Shown here: piece after piece, positions 43,974 to 56,004 of the stretch
Numbering within the stretch: position 1 is the stretch's first letter
Layout: every line of letters starts with the position of its first letter
Assembly (NCBI GenBank): GCA_019155205.2
Contig: JAHNZQ020000308.1
Span: 2,473,998-2,537,997, forward strand
Length of the DNA stretch: 64,000 nucleotides
Direction of reading: 5' to 3'
From: Gracilaria vermiculophylla
Taxonomy: Eukaryota > Rhodophyta > Florideophyceae > Gracilariales > Gracilariaceae
Translations under genes and position numbers: made by a program
Notes under the pieces: generated by a model
Database searches by the model: none
What the model was told of the DNA's origin: nothing
The model's input: the letters and a program-made list of their open reading frames with translations, nothing else

Positions 43974-45083
43974 GTTGAAGAACATTTCGGATCGTCGAAA
44001 AAGAGGGTGGAGGCGAGGCAATGGTGTCAGAAGTCGACCGTGAACTTCCCGATAGCGAAACAAGTCTCGATAGACTTGCTTTCGATTCCATTTTGTCAAT
44101 GAGTGTTAATTGTCAGGAAGATATTGTCCAAAATTGTCGAGCTGGTTGAGAGGAAGAGAAATACAAATAGAATTGATTGTGATCATGATGCCCACAAAAA
44201 TGTCGATTGCAAGCTGGTTGGGCTTTGTGGGGGAACATTTAACGGAGCACCTCAAGAAAGGACTCTGCCCCTCATAATTGGCTTTCCTTGTTTTTTTGAA
44301 ACTGCCCCATGGCATATTCCCTTCCCAAAGGGAACCAAAATGAATGCGGTTGCAACGCAAACGTTTCTGTTCCTCAAAACTCATAGCCTTAGAGATGAAA
44401 GCACCCGGTTAAGAAGTCAACGGATGTAAAACGAAGAGGAGAAAACGACTCTGATAAGGTAGGTTTATAACTAGAAGTACAACCATGCACGCAGTTTGCC
44501 GGTACACATCTCCGTACTGATTTCAAATAAAAAATTGCTCTCTTCATTGGCAGGGAAATGCTGCGGGCACGCCGATGTGCTTAAGAATCTTAAGTGCATG
44601 TGAACCCTGACTTATTCGACGGTAGTAAGTTGCATTGCCTGTCATCAATCTTGGGATAAACAGGTCCTTGGAACGCAGAAATACACGAGGAACTTCTCAT
44701 ACTTGATTTGTTGTGGTCACGCATGATTCACATTTATCATGGGCTATCAATTTGGGATTCCTGGTTTGGGAGTCATAGTAATCGCTTGTCACTAAAAACT
44801 GAGACAAAGCGGGATTTGGCGATAGCATAAATGCTGTTCATTTCACAACATGCTTGTCATGTGATAGTGGGCTCTACTCTATGAGTTGGGTTTTGGATTT
44901 GTCATGTCCTTGATTAGTTTCGCTAGAAATATCCCATGACAAACGAAATTTGATGCTTGGGTACCGTACGTGACCTTCAGACCACAAAAAGACACGGAAA
45001 CGACATCGAAAAGGCATAATTGCAATGGTTCGGGGGTAGTTCACTGCTTGGAATTTTCAAATGTGATCGCTGTTCCGGATCAC
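43974..45083. other. Intergenic region
   Basis: Short frames only, without domains. Contains the presumed promoter of the gene at 43973. Confidence 0.5.
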
Positions 45084-45620
45084 TCAATCCCCATTTTGCT
45101 CTAGATCACCATGTGGGGCTAAACAAGCATTTCTATTTCGTTCATTCATTACTCTACCCTCATCACATCTCACCACAGGAAATGAAGGAAACGGTACTGT
45201 AACTGCACTGGAGAGCTTCTCTTCCATGTCATTGCTTTTTGAGATCACATACTCGAACTCATAACGCTCATTTACTTTCTCAATACGCTCGGATACGGTA
45301 ATCAAATTGTAAGGCTCACCTTTTATTTTCTGAGCAATCACTATCCCCACTTGATAGAACAAAGCATGTTCTGGAGAAGCGACTTGGAAAACATACCGAA
45401 AAACAAAGCTGCCGTAATTCCTAAGATCCGAGAAACATTTTGCAACACGAGCACGGGAAATGTTTGTCTACAAAACCTTGAGGACATGAGCATGGATATC
45501 AGAGCGGTACGATAGGACACGCCTTTCTTTTGTTGGTCGCAGTCGTTTCTGTTTCACCAGCGAAACCGGTAGTTGTCCTTGAGCCAGTATTAGATTTCCA
45601 ACCTGCTTTGGCGTGTCCAT
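45084..45620 (-). pseudogene. ORF of unknown function with one in-frame amber codon
   Basis: From ATG 45620 (MDTPKQVGNLI) one frame runs 179 codons to a stop at 45084-45086, interrupted by a single TAG at 45470-45468 (codon 51). The second half (YGSFVFRYVFQVASPEHALF, then QKIKGEPYNLITV) looks coding and alternates like beta strands. It could be a recently broken gene or a sequencing error; readthrough is less likely. It lies 44 bp from the stop of the neighbouring gene on the same strand. No family recognised. Confidence 0.4.
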
Positions 45621-45664
45621 TTCTTCACTGCCCCTTCTTTACTCCACAGCACAGAGGGGAAGAA

Positions 45665-46207
45665 TCATACATCGCTGGAATCCGAGTCTGAATCTGTTCC
45701 ACCGTCACTCATCAGTTTCTTTCTTCCGTTGTCGAGAAAAATGAAAACGCCATAACAAGATTGCATCATAAAGGTAAAGAAGGAAAGACCTAAGGCAACG
45801 GCTCCAAGAATCACTGCAGGCCTACTCCAACCTTGGAAGGTTACATTTTGAAGCGGGTCCTCACGAATAAGTTTAGCGCACAAGGTGTTCACTTTCTGAT
45901 AATTTTCACTGGTGACACCGGCCTTCTTCAACACTCCCAAGGCGGGAGTTGATATTCTCCGGCCCATCCACACGGCTGAAATGCCAAGGGGGATTGCTGG
46001 AAGTCCTGTCCAGAATAAAGCCATACCGGCAATACCTAATCGAGTTGCATGTGTTCTATCATGAAACGAAGTTGCTGAGTGATTCAAAAGCTGAAGTCGA
46101 AACTCCTTACAATCTGCGGCGAAAAACTTTGGTATTCTATCTTCTTCTCCTCGAACGACCAGCACGAACACGAAAACGAGAAGCAGGCGGTGGCTTATCG
46201 AAGTCAT
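45665..46207 (-). CDS. Small secretory-pathway membrane protein, paralogue 2, function unknown
   Basis: 180 aa from ATG 46207, which gives a signal peptide (MTSISHRLLLVFVFVLVVRG); an upstream ATG at 46447 would bury it. The mature part has ADCKEFRLQLLNHSATSF, a membrane helix (LGIAGMALFWTGLPAIPLGI), a loop with LKKAGVTSENYQKVNTLC, a second membrane helix (AVILGAVALGLSFFTFMM), and an acidic tail ending SDSDSSDV. It shares layout and the GVT-x2-N-x4-N-x2-C motif with 43467-43973. Possible N-glycosylation sites are NHS and NVT. Function unknown. Confidence 0.65.
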   Translation of the reverse strand: MTSISHRLLLVFVFVLVVRGEEDRIPKFFAADCKEFRLQLLNHSATSFHDRTHATRLGIAGMALFWTGLPAIPLGISAVWMGRRISTPALGVLKKAGVTSENYQKVNTLCAKLIREDPLQNVTFQGWSRPAVILGAVALGLSFFTFMMQSCYGVFIFLDNGRKKLMSDGGTDSDSDSSDV

Positions 46208-48691
46208 CCCTTTTTGTCGGAAGCAAGAGCGCTGAGCCACTGACGGTTGCTGAACTCGAAGTGCGGAGGTGTCGAAGCCGAGAATCGTTATGGTTACCCT
46301 CGATATAAGCGTAGATAGGCTTGTGTTGGCCAATCTTAATAGGCGTGACACATGCGAAATGCTCGAAGAAAGCAAAATTGATGCCTCAAAATGGCGAACT
46401 GCTTCATTCCATTTCTTTCGTTGCCCAAGATAACCGGAGCATGTCACTCAAAACTTTGAATTCAAGGATGAACTGTGGACCGACCTGTTCGTATGGATCA
46501 AAGCTGTTGTGTGATGAGGGAGAAAAGCTGCCCAGATGAAACTCATGTTCGTAACGACTGGCCAAAGCAGAAGATCGATGGGACTGTGCATCTCATACGT
46601 TTCACGTGAAGAAGTGTTGTTAGCCCAAAAATTGCACATGGAAATGCCTTGAGAGACAACGGAGAACAATTCTGGCCCAACGTTTATCCGCGTGGTTAGT
46701 GGGTTCATGAGGCAAAGCAGTTGTCACTCTGTCGTTGCAAATGGTTTCGTTGCGCTACAAATCATGTAAAAAGAAGTGGACCACGTTCATTATTGGGTAC
46801 GAGTTCAGGGAGAACATGTGTGATACGCGTGACATACAAGCTTGAGGTCCACCTGTGGCGTTTTTCATCACTCTAGGCACGTCCTTTTCTAGTACCATCG
46901 TAATAACAGAGACAAAAGGAAGAGAGAGCTGAATCGACACGGAGCGACGATAGCCGTTGATAACGTGTGGGCCCGCTACTAACCTTATGACCCAGTAATC
47001 CTGTAACCCTTTACCGAGTTAACAACTGATAACCCTACGCCGCGGGCGCCCTTCTCGCTTGCGTGCATGAGCAATAAATTGGGTTTACCACGATAATAGC
47101 CAGGAAAGAGAACCAGAATATATCACAAATCACGGTGTTGTTGAATGCCCGTTCGATGAAATCACTAAAGAATCCTTGCATCGATGGTTTCCGCGTTAAG
47201 AGACACGCTGCAACCGGTGCTGTCTTCGCAGCGCCGTCTTCATCAACCTCATTTTCTTGCTCTACTATCCTGAGGCGTTTCTAAGTGCCTGTGATGCAAC
47301 AGAGTTGGAATCAAGCCTCTTTTGAGAAATAATATATTTCTTGATTGCCGTTTCATTTTCGTAAGATGCGGGGTACGCTCCATCGGCCAGCCTTTACAAT
47401 CCGTCGTTACTTCGTAGCTAAATCAAAATTTGGCGTCTAGTCGGTGGAGCTCTTGGTGTCGAGGATTGCTTTCGCGAAAACCACAAGGAGAAGTAGGCTT
47501 ACCACTGACCTTACTAGCAAATGCTCTTTTGATGTGGTGAAGCAGCGCACGTTTGTGGAATACTCCCCAGTTTGTAAGCAAAAGCGTCAGGGTGGTTAGG
47601 ATGGGAGGATTTCGCAAGGAAGGCGACGTGGAATGAATCGGATGTTGGGAGCGTTGGGCATCGGACAATTCATGAGGGCGGACGTCGGCAACGACTCGCT
47701 TCGTGACGCAATGATACAGAAATTCTTTTCTGCATCTCTGGAAATACTAATATTGTGCCGTTTCAAAGGGCCAGAAGAACGCCAACAAATACCTGGATCA
47801 TTAGGAAAGATTTCTCTAAATGAAGCATGCACTAATGTTACCCTTGCAAGTTACGTCCTACGGGTCAGTGTCGATCTAGGGCCCCTCATTCACAACGGAA
47901 AACGGTAGCCGATCATATAAGCGATGAATTGCCAGCGATTGCAATGCAAACCCTGTCATTTATCTTGTTCTCACAGTTTCGTTTATTCGCATGAGATACG
48001 GTCATGCAAGCGCAGAAACCCGTGTAGAGTCTACAAACTGCATAAATAACTAAATATTTCGAAGAAGTGAATTCCGAAGACGTTCCGTTTGTGTTTTACG
48101 AGATAGAACTGATCTTATATAGAACTTATTGTTGATATTATGCTTCTTTTCGCGTCCCCCTTTGCATCTGACTCCTTTATTGTGTCTCACACGGAGCGCG
48201 TCGTTATTCAAGAGTCATCTCCAAGCTAATCATCTGTCATGCTCACTGAGACGTTCACGTAAAACACCACAGTTGCGCGTTTCGTTCACAATATTCTATT
48301 CCACAGAGGTGTCAATTTTTTTATTTTTTTATTTAGGGAACGAGGCAAGTGAAGAGTAGCACAAAGCAGAAGCAAACTTCAATAGTTTGAATGTGCAGTA
48401 CCCATAAAAGAATATGGCCTTCGTGTAGGGAGATGGCTTGATATAGACGTTTTCTTTCAGTTTCGAAATGAAAAACTGATGTCCATAATACACAAGGAGA
48501 ACAGGAGTAGCAAACTCTCATTGACACATCGCATTCAATGCTTCTCGCTTGTCCTACGGGTTGTCGTGATCAATAGCTTTCCACAACAGACCTCTTCAAA
48601 AACAACAAAAACATCAGTCCATATTAGAAGCACGTGATTTGCTCATTGTGAAGACTTCTTGTCGACTGTTTAACAGTCCTCCCTTCATGTA
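46208..48691. other. Long intergenic region without a supported gene
   Basis: Frames of 60-92 codons on both strands, none with a recognisable domain. Plus 47633-47908 and minus 46940-46448 are the least bad candidates. No repeat seen. Confidence 0.45.
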
Positions 48692-49252
48692 ATGCGTCCG
48701 AATTTTTTATTGCGTCGTTTCATACAACACCCCTACAGGCTCGTTTTTCTTCCAAAACGCGATTCGAAGAAAACGAGCAGCAAGCTACTTCCTCTCACGG
48801 AAAAACTTATGACCCGTTCCCTTCTTCACTTGGTGAAAAGAGAGTATAAACATGTAGCTTTCAATGTAGTCTACTCTGGTAGAAACCCAACGAGTACTAG
48901 AGTTAAAGCAGTTTGTCGAATGGAAATCAAACCCCAGAGTTCCAAATTTGCGCCATATCAAGACAGGAATAACACTTCAAACGGGCGTCATTTGATCGCC
49001 GAGTCTGTACTTACCGCTTTAAAAGCAAGGACCAAAGGCAGTTTCTGCCTTGAAAGTGCTGCAGAGCTCCGTCGCCTAATTAAGCTCGCTCCGCGCAGAG
49101 ATGTGCTATTGGAGCTTTTAGAGGAGACTCGCAAGCAGAGGCGCATGATTGCTGCTTCTCACGCTGCTGAGAAGCGCGCTTTGAAATATGTTGTTCATAA
49201 TGAGTTGGTTGTAATGTCGGCAGATGCAGCAAGCGATGGAGTTGGAAAGTAG
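48692..49252 (+). CDS. Basic protein of unknown function
   Basis: 186 aa, single frame. The N-terminal 40 residues are rich in Arg, Lys, Leu and Phe with few acids (MRPNFLLRRFIQHPYRLVFL), which would suit an organelle-targeting peptide. The second half is predicted helical (AESVLTALKARTKG, AELRRLIKLAPRRDVLLELL, ETRKQRRMIAASHAAEKRAL). No known domain recognised. Length and amino-acid mix favour a real gene, but no comparison supports it. Confidence 0.5.
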   Translation: MRPNFLLRRFIQHPYRLVFLPKRDSKKTSSKLLPLTEKLMTRSLLHLVKREYKHVAFNVVYSGRNPTSTRVKAVCRMEIKPQSSKFAPYQDRNNTSNGRHLIAESVLTALKARTKGSFCLESAAELRRLIKLAPRRDVLLELLEETRKQRRMIAASHAAEKRALKYVVHNELVVMSADAASDGVGK

Positions 49253-50026
49253 GGCGACGGATCGTCCTTTGTTGATCTCAAAGTTTGAAATGCTTGAGGT
49301 GTGACCGAGTGGTTTAGCCTTGTAATGTACAGGCTCCGTGGGCGCTGATGCAGTTACATACATTAGTTGGACACGATTTTTCCTCGCGCGACACACTAAA
49401 AATTGTGTGCGAAAACAGTTCCATTTGGGACGCTGCAGTGTTTCACTTACCACGACGTTCGTTTTCCGTGTTTAACGCCAAGGTTTGCTACACTAAAAGC
49501 TAAGACACTCAGCTTTCATATGACGTGTCCAACGTCAGTACTGCAGAAAAAAGGAAATGAGGTACTTCACGACTATTTACATGGAGGACTGTTGGTAGAT
49601 ATTTACTTTTGCTCATACGGCGCGGCGCACAAATGCGTCAACTCGACAACCAGTGATGGTTGTTTCGGATATTAACAGATACTTGCGAGGTCAATTCGAA
49701 CGCATCTGCCGCAGCATTCGATGGTGGCGGTTGTGCGCCTCCTTTTTGTGGACGCCATACACTCTAAAAACCACTCATGACCATCAACACGAGCCTTTCG
49801 CAACAGCCGATGTTGTCGAGACACCCACCAAACGATGACCGTTTACTTACTCAAGGTGTGAGGTAGGGCTTTTTTATTTCGTCATTGATCACCGGCTTCG
49901 GGAATGATGTAGACAGAGCTCACCCTGATTTCTCTCAGCGAAGCCGCATATAAGTCATGTGCCGCTCTCGAAAATGAATTTTGGCGACTGGTCATTCGCT
50001 GCACATCCCTCGTCTTTTCCGAAACA
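49253..50026. other. Intergenic region
   Basis: No gene recognised. A tRNA-like D-arm word near 49300 was examined and rejected. The right end is the likely promoter of the gene at 50027. Confidence 0.5.
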
Positions 50027-51274
50027 ATGACTCGTTGTATAAACTCAATCTTGACCTCTCAAATCCGTAAGGATTTGGAATATGTTTGGGGTGTTGACGA
50101 CAATTTGTTTCAAACATTTCGCGGGGAAGGTTTGCTTCACTCACGGCCAATTGCCCTCAGACACCCGTTTGTGTTCTACGCATTGCACCTTCCTGCTTTT
50201 GCAATTCGTTTAGTCAACCGTGCAAGTCATCAATCCACTCAAAAACACGATTTTGATGAACTTTACGATCGAGGTATTGATCCCCCCGCAGACGAGAATG
50301 CACCACACGCCGAATTATCTTACCCGGGCTGGGAAGGAGTTCAAGAATACAAATCTCGCTGTCGTCGAGCCGTATTGAGTACGCTGGACTCGGAAGACCT
50401 TTCTCCAAATCTCCTTCAAGCACTTCGTTTAGTTGTGGAACACGACCTACTGCACCATGAAACCTTACGCTATATGATGTGTCAGACCCATTTAGCAAAA
50501 TTCTATGAGTTATCCGATAACTTGATCCCTTCGGAGTCGTGTAGAGTGCGAGTCAAACCAGGAGTTGTCATTCCAGGCGTTAAGAAAATAGGCGGATATC
50601 TTGCTCCGCTTGACAACGAGCATGATCTTAGACCGCGCCAAGTCAAACCCTTTGATATGAGCAAGTATGCCGTAACCAATGCCGATTATCTTCTGTTCAT
50701 CAAGGCAGGCGGATATTTGCAAAAAGAACTATGGGGATGTCACTGGGATTGGGTTCAACGTAAGGGTTTGGCAATGCCGGCCACTTGGCGTAAGCGTGAT
50801 GGAGGCTACCAAGTTTCGTACATCCCAACCGAGCAAGATGACGAGTCGAACATCAGTCAGTGGCCTGTATTAGTGTCCGTGGCTGAGGCGACAGCATATG
50901 CTAAATGGAAAGGAGCTCGTCTACCAACAGAGGAAGAGTGGGTTCGAGCTGCTCTAAACCAACAGGAACCGGAATACGATCGCGGTTGGCATCCAGTGCA
51001 GAAGGGTTCAATTGCGTGGTCGGGTGTGGTCGGCTTGTGCGGAAACGGGTGGGAAATCACAAGTTCTATATTTGAAAGTTTCGAAGGTTTCCAACCCAGT
51101 GATTTGTACCCCGAGTACTCTGCAGATTTCTTTGATGGTAACCATTACATCTTTAAAGGTGCAAGCCCGCTCACAGATCCACTGCTCTTCCGAAGTTCCT
51201 TTCGAAATTTCTTCCAGCCTTGTTATCAATTCGTGTTTGCAAAGTTTCGCTTGGTATGGGACAGCCCAGCTTAA
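50027..51274 (+). CDS. EgtB-like protein (DinB-type plus FGE-sulfatase domain; sulfoxide synthase family)
   Basis: 415 aa, single exon, about the length of bacterial EgtB (roughly 430). The N-terminal DinB-like four-helix part contains SRPIALRHPFVFYALHLPAF (His54) and VEHDLLHHETLRYM, an H-x3-H-x-E motif (His139, His143, Glu145). His54, His139 and His143 would form the three-His iron site. The C-terminal formylglycine-generating-enzyme/C-lectin-type domain reads ATAYAKWKGARLPTEEEWVRA, LCGNGWEITSSIF, YPEYSADFFDG, SSFRNFF and FAKFRLV. EgtB joins cysteine or gamma-glutamylcysteine to hercynine in ergothioneine synthesis; fungal Egt1 and OvoA are relatives. No methyltransferase domain is fused. 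Substrate is unknown: ergothioneine and ovothiol routes cannot be told apart by eye. Confidence 0.85.
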   Translation: MTRCINSILTSQIRKDLEYVWGVDDNLFQTFRGEGLLHSRPIALRHPFVFYALHLPAFAIRLVNRASHQSTQKHDFDELYDRGIDPPADENAPHAELSYPGWEGVQEYKSRCRRAVLSTLDSEDLSPNLLQALRLVVEHDLLHHETLRYMMCQTHLAKFYELSDNLIPSESCRVRVKPGVVIPGVKKIGGYLAPLDNEHDLRPRQVKPFDMSKYAVTNADYLLFIKAGGYLQKELWGCHWDWVQRKGLAMPATWRKRDGGYQVSYIPTEQDDESNISQWPVLVSVAEATAYAKWKGARLPTEEEWVRAALNQQEPEYDRGWHPVQKGSIAWSGVVGLCGNGWEITSSIFESFEGFQPSDLYPEYSADFFDGNHYIFKGASPLTDPLLFRSSFRNFFQPCYQFVFAKFRLVWDSPA

Positions 51275-52383
51275 CAGCGCTGTCCAGAAACGTTTTCTTC
51301 CGTACTCTATCTTCGTCGAACAAAGAGTGATGAAACTGGCGCGAATGCCTATCCCTTAGCATTTTGTCGCTATTGAGGCGATCATCAATACGCGATGAAG
51401 GTACTTTCATATTGATACGGCTGTTTGCGTCACAGCTGATATGTGCATTTCAAGATCGATGGGGTTTTGATGGTGGTTACGATATGTCGAAGAGGCGGAT
51501 ACTGTAATATATTTTTTGCGCTATTTCACATTCCAGAAAAGTTAAGTATTTGTAGCCATGCAGATCGAAACATGATCAGAAGCCCAAAGACATAAAGGTT
51601 ATTTCTTTCTCGCACTGATATGATTGATAATTGACATCCCTGTCTACGGACCAGGCAGAGTAAATCCTTTCAAGGTTATGAAGATGCAATGTGTCAAGGT
51701 TGGTGGGACATTACTGATCGCTTGCAGGTCGAAGGAGAAAGATTTTGATGAGATGGTGCAACTTCACCGACACACCCCGTCGTCAGACGATTTTCGACCG
51801 GCTCTTCGCACACTAAATAACGCCACGCGCTCAATTTCAATTTTGCGTTCAGGCCAAGACTGGTGGTTGATTTTGCCAGAGAAGCTCAGACATTCTTGGC
51901 GGCGTGGCAAGTCACCGTGCGCTCCTCAAAACATGCAGCTCGTGTTCCGGCCCGGGTCTTGCTCGAAATCTTCTGATGCAATGCCGCTGTCACAGCCAGC
52001 AAACCAGTACAAAACATATGCTTGCTTCGCTCAACCCCGGTGGTCTCAATTTTTGTAAGTTCCGCGGCCCTTTTTTCAATGCATGGGAATTGTATTGATT
52101 CCTCGACGGGCCAAAACGTTCAGGACGAATTCCGTGAGCTACGCCTATTGCTGGCTCACGTCGACTGCGGAAAATATGTGACGTGATGGATCAGAAACGA
52201 AAAGCATCTGCGCTGTGGTATGCTTCGTCCAAGCTGCGTGTGATACAAAACTGGGCCTAAGTTCTGCTTGTTGTGCTTTTGTCCAGTCTCGCGCATCACT
52301 TTAACTAGAACCAATGTTTGAGGTGTTCTTTCTCCGCTGGTACCAAGCCTTTGATAGTTTACCTTGGTCTAACAAATAACATC
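51275..52383. other. Intergenic region
   Basis: Open frames at 51624-52058 and 51904-52098 overlap in different phases and show no domain. I see no supported gene. Confidence 0.45.
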
Positions 52384-53253
52384 ATGCATCTCTGCTCCTG
52401 TTTTGTGCTGATATTTGCTCTCTTTGGGTCTCAGGCACAATCACAAAGCAGAATTGTTGGAGGTAAGAATGCTGGTACTTTCCTGGCTCGTCACATGGCT
52501 CAACTCATAGTCAGTTACAGAGATGCGGACTTCGTCGGCTTATGTTCGGCAACAGTCATTGCTCCCAGATGGCTGCTCACAGCTGCGCATTGTTTCTCTG
52601 GTCCGTCGGGCACGATATCTGCCATCCCCGCAGCCACCTACACTTTCGTGGGTGAGGCGGATGCAACGTTGAGAATCGGCAATACCGATAAAGAACCCTT
52701 CTGGATACGAGAAATTCACGTTCATAAGAATTTCAGACCTGGGTCCGCCGACCACCGCAATGACATTGCCATGGTTTTCCTCGACCGAGTCATTCCGCAG
52801 CAGTTGCTCTCCACCGTGGTACTCGAAAGCCGTGTACCGCCTTTTGGCTCTGCTGTCATGGCTTCAGGATACGGAACTCTCGGACAGAACGCCGCAAAAG
52901 CTACACGGCTTATGAAAGCTCAGCTTCTGATAAAACCGTTTTTGATTTGTGAGGAAACAGAACATCCCTTTTTTAGAAGATATTTGGAGCCATGGAGTCA
53001 TCTCTGCGCTGTATCAGTTGGATGGCCAACAAGAGGTAGCACTGACACTTGCGCTGGCGATAGTGGCGGGCCTCTCTTCAAGTTTGACTCACAAGAGAGA
53101 ATAATTAGACAGTTTGCACTGACCTCGTTTGGCACCTCTGCTTGTGCTGCGGCAGGGTCTGTGTCTTGGTACACGAGAATTGGTACATATGTCGGAGACA
53201 TATATAGGAACATGGGAAGGAACAGTACGGCGTGGAAGAAATTCGAATCCTGA
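52384..53253 (+). CDS. Secreted trypsin-type serine protease (S1A), paralogue 1
   Basis: 289 aa from ATG 52384, which opens a signal peptide (MHLCSCFVLIFALFGSQAQS); an in-frame ATG at 52318 is further upstream. Activation follows the Arg of SRIVGG (residues 22-27). The catalytic triad is complete: His69 in TAAHC, Asp127 in HRNDIAM, Ser227 in GDSGGP. Asp221, six before the Ser, is the chymotrypsin-position-189 Asp that gives Arg/Lys specificity. The C-terminal part reads SWYTRI. Made as a zymogen and secreted or vacuolar. Single exon, unlike its relative at 56005-57121. Confidence 0.93.
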   Translation: MHLCSCFVLIFALFGSQAQSQSRIVGGKNAGTFLARHMAQLIVSYRDADFVGLCSATVIAPRWLLTAAHCFSGPSGTISAIPAATYTFVGEADATLRIGNTDKEPFWIREIHVHKNFRPGSADHRNDIAMVFLDRVIPQQLLSTVVLESRVPPFGSAVMASGYGTLGQNAAKATRLMKAQLLIKPFLICEETEHPFFRRYLEPWSHLCAVSVGWPTRGSTDTCAGDSGGPLFKFDSQERIIRQFALTSFGTSACAAAGSVSWYTRIGTYVGDIYRNMGRNSTAWKKFES

Positions 53254-56004
53254 TAAAAGCACCACGAAAAACTACCTTCGAAGGTACCTTGATACGGTAA
53301 TGAAGTTTTTAAAGGAATAGGAGGCAAGAAATATTCCAACACTCCAGCTGTTGGCATGCTCAGAAGCTCTACAGACATATGGATCCAGTTCTTCACAGCA
53401 GAATCGCAAAATATCGTTTGAAATTCTACGAGGCCCATCTAACATGCTTATGTCAGCGAGCGTCAACACCGCAATGTGTGAAAATGCATTTGCTATTCAA
53501 AGGGATCGTGTACCTCAGGTAGTACGTTCGAATTTTGGCATTCAATTAATGAAACTTCATCCTATCGGCGATGGATCGTATCAGTGGATATGAATGTCCT
53601 GTATTTCATGAAACTCACGCGGCAGAGCAGTTCATCAAATATCGTTTTGAGTTGACTACAAACAGGGTTGGGAATGCTGTCGACAACTTTCTAACCTTTT
53701 CTTGTCAGCTTGCAAAGATTTTTGAGGTAGTGTGAATAATTATTGCGTTTCTTTCGCCACTGAAGCCTAAACGTAGCAGATACGTAATGAGTGGAGAGAC
53801 CCAGTACATTTGAAGTTACTTTATAGGTGCAATTTAGCGCGCCTACGGTAAGGTATGCAATCAGCGCTCGGCGAATGATTGGTTTGAAGTCCAAGTAAAT
53901 GTACATGGCACAGTTTGAAAAGTTTTATACATGTTTGCAGAACTTGTGAAATAAAGATATTGAAACCCTGTAAAAAAGTTCTACTCTTGGAAGCCGGCGC
54001 TCTGATATAGGTTTCTCCCTAACATTGGATTAGACTATTGACCGGTGAGACCAGTAAGGAAAACTTACTTTTTGTCTCATGTTAGATCCACAAGATACCG
54101 CAGTTTTCTATCGGAAAAAAATGGCCTCATCATATCCAGGTTACGAGGCTTGGCCTTTCCATCAGCACTGAGAGCTATTTTGCATCGCATATGTCCTTCG
54201 CGCTCTAAACAGATATATTATTCCAAGAAGATACAGGAAACGGAATAAGGCGAGGAACTTTGAGTGATAATGCAGTTCTCAGTATTGAAGAAAACGATCT
54301 TTTACTTTGAAGATGAAAAGGCACGTTTTTGCTCGATAAAAAGATATTTCAGAGATGTATGGTTATTTTACTGTTCCCTCTTGTTTTCATCGTCACCACA
54401 GCCCTATCTCCATGGAATCTTTCGAGGGGACCTGAATTATTGCTTAATATATGAAATACTAGGGCTTTTGTCGATTAAGAATTTTTCTGGAAGTTTGAAA
54501 ACACCATGACTACATTAGAAGCATAGATATACACTTGGCAAAATGATACCAGAAACCATTGCTTTAAAACTCCTCTGATGCCCTTTTTCAAATTCTCGAT
54601 ACCTTTACTCAGTTCTTCTTCGCAATCGTATCAATTCACAGGCAGAACACCGAACTGCGCTCTTTCTGAACATAATCATTTACAAACTTCATTAGCGTAA
54701 AAAGTTCTGTCTTAGTGCAAGTTTTTTTTTGCAATCAACATTCAGGTACACAAAACAATATTCGTATGGGGCACGTATACAGTTTTATTTGGTCATTTAC
54801 TTCTGCCAATGCAAATCGCCGCAATGTCTACTTTATGATCGGAACAACTTGGTATCACGTTGTCTACAAGCTCCATGATGGATTCCGTTCTTCATTTAGA
54901 AGAACAATACAATTATCAACGTGTGTTTCAAGAATAAAAACAGCCTTCTCAATATAACCAGAAAACTCAGCGACAAACAGCGATACGTGGTCTGCGTCGA
55001 AAGGGATTCGTTTTCATCATTTAAAGAGATATTGAATGAAGTTTTGAAAACCGGGAATTATATTAGCATTTGTGTTATCCTTTGTGCATGTATTGTTCAA
55101 GTAAACCATTACCAAGTGCTGAATGTGTAGTATACACAGCTTTAATATACATGCGAAGTACATTGACCCAGGTCAAAGTCGGTGGCACGTGTCTTCAGTC
55201 GACGTACTCGCTGAATAATTGACTAAACGAAGAACACTGCAACGTTTTCCATTCGGTCGTAAGTTCCTCAATGATGTGCCAACTCCATAGTTTGGAGTCT
55301 TAAACACCTTTCCGCAGCAGATGTGAAAGAAGTTCAAAACGGCTATGGCTGATCTTCGATCAACTCATTGGCGCTTTTTTTGCCATGGGCACAAGCGATC
55401 CGCATTCACGTGGAGTGGATAACTTCCGTTCTCGGGGAAGCGAAATAGATCTGCGGTCGGGTCTCCAGTGCAGACCATCACCTCCCAGATTACTGAAGAT
55501 GATGAAGATGACTGACTAATTTGCGGTTTTTTTGCCATGAATACTTGCTTTTTTCATTTAAAACTTGCATTCAAACGCATTGCCGGTTTCAGTACGATTC
55601 AAGAACAATGGACCAATGCGTGTGTCATAGTATGGGGCAGGCTTCTCAGAGCGTTGAGATGTATATCCATCTCTACAGACGAGTATACAGTACCTTGAAG
55701 GTCTATATATTCGTCAAAAATAATAGCATCAATGGCCGTGTGCGGTTTGTAGAAACGCCGTGTCCAAACCAGAACTTAGAACGGCCCTATACAAACCGTA
55801 TATATCCTGGTTGACAGAATGAGTACTGCCATAATGAGAATGGAATGGTGTTTAGTGTCTCGGAAAGGCATGGAATAACGGACAACCATTTTTCATGTGG
55901 AAGAGTGTCTCATCTTAATTAGTTTAGGGGAATACATGAATACACAAATGTTCATAAGGTCATTCGGAACCACTCTGTTCTAGATACACCCATCGCTGTC
56001 GGTG
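53254..56004. other. AT-rich intergenic region
   Basis: Nearly 2.8 kb separating the two protease genes. Only short frames (up to 97 codons) without domains. No repeat recognised. Confidence 0.5.

Noticed and set aside
49296..49360. tRNA-like sequence (GACCGAGTGGTTTAGCC)
   Set aside because: The D-arm resembles tRNA-Leu/Ser, but no acceptor-stem pairing or T-arm follows.
51624..52098. Overlapping plus frames of 144 and 64 codons
   Set aside because: Different phases over the same bases, no motif, no evidence for an intron joining them.
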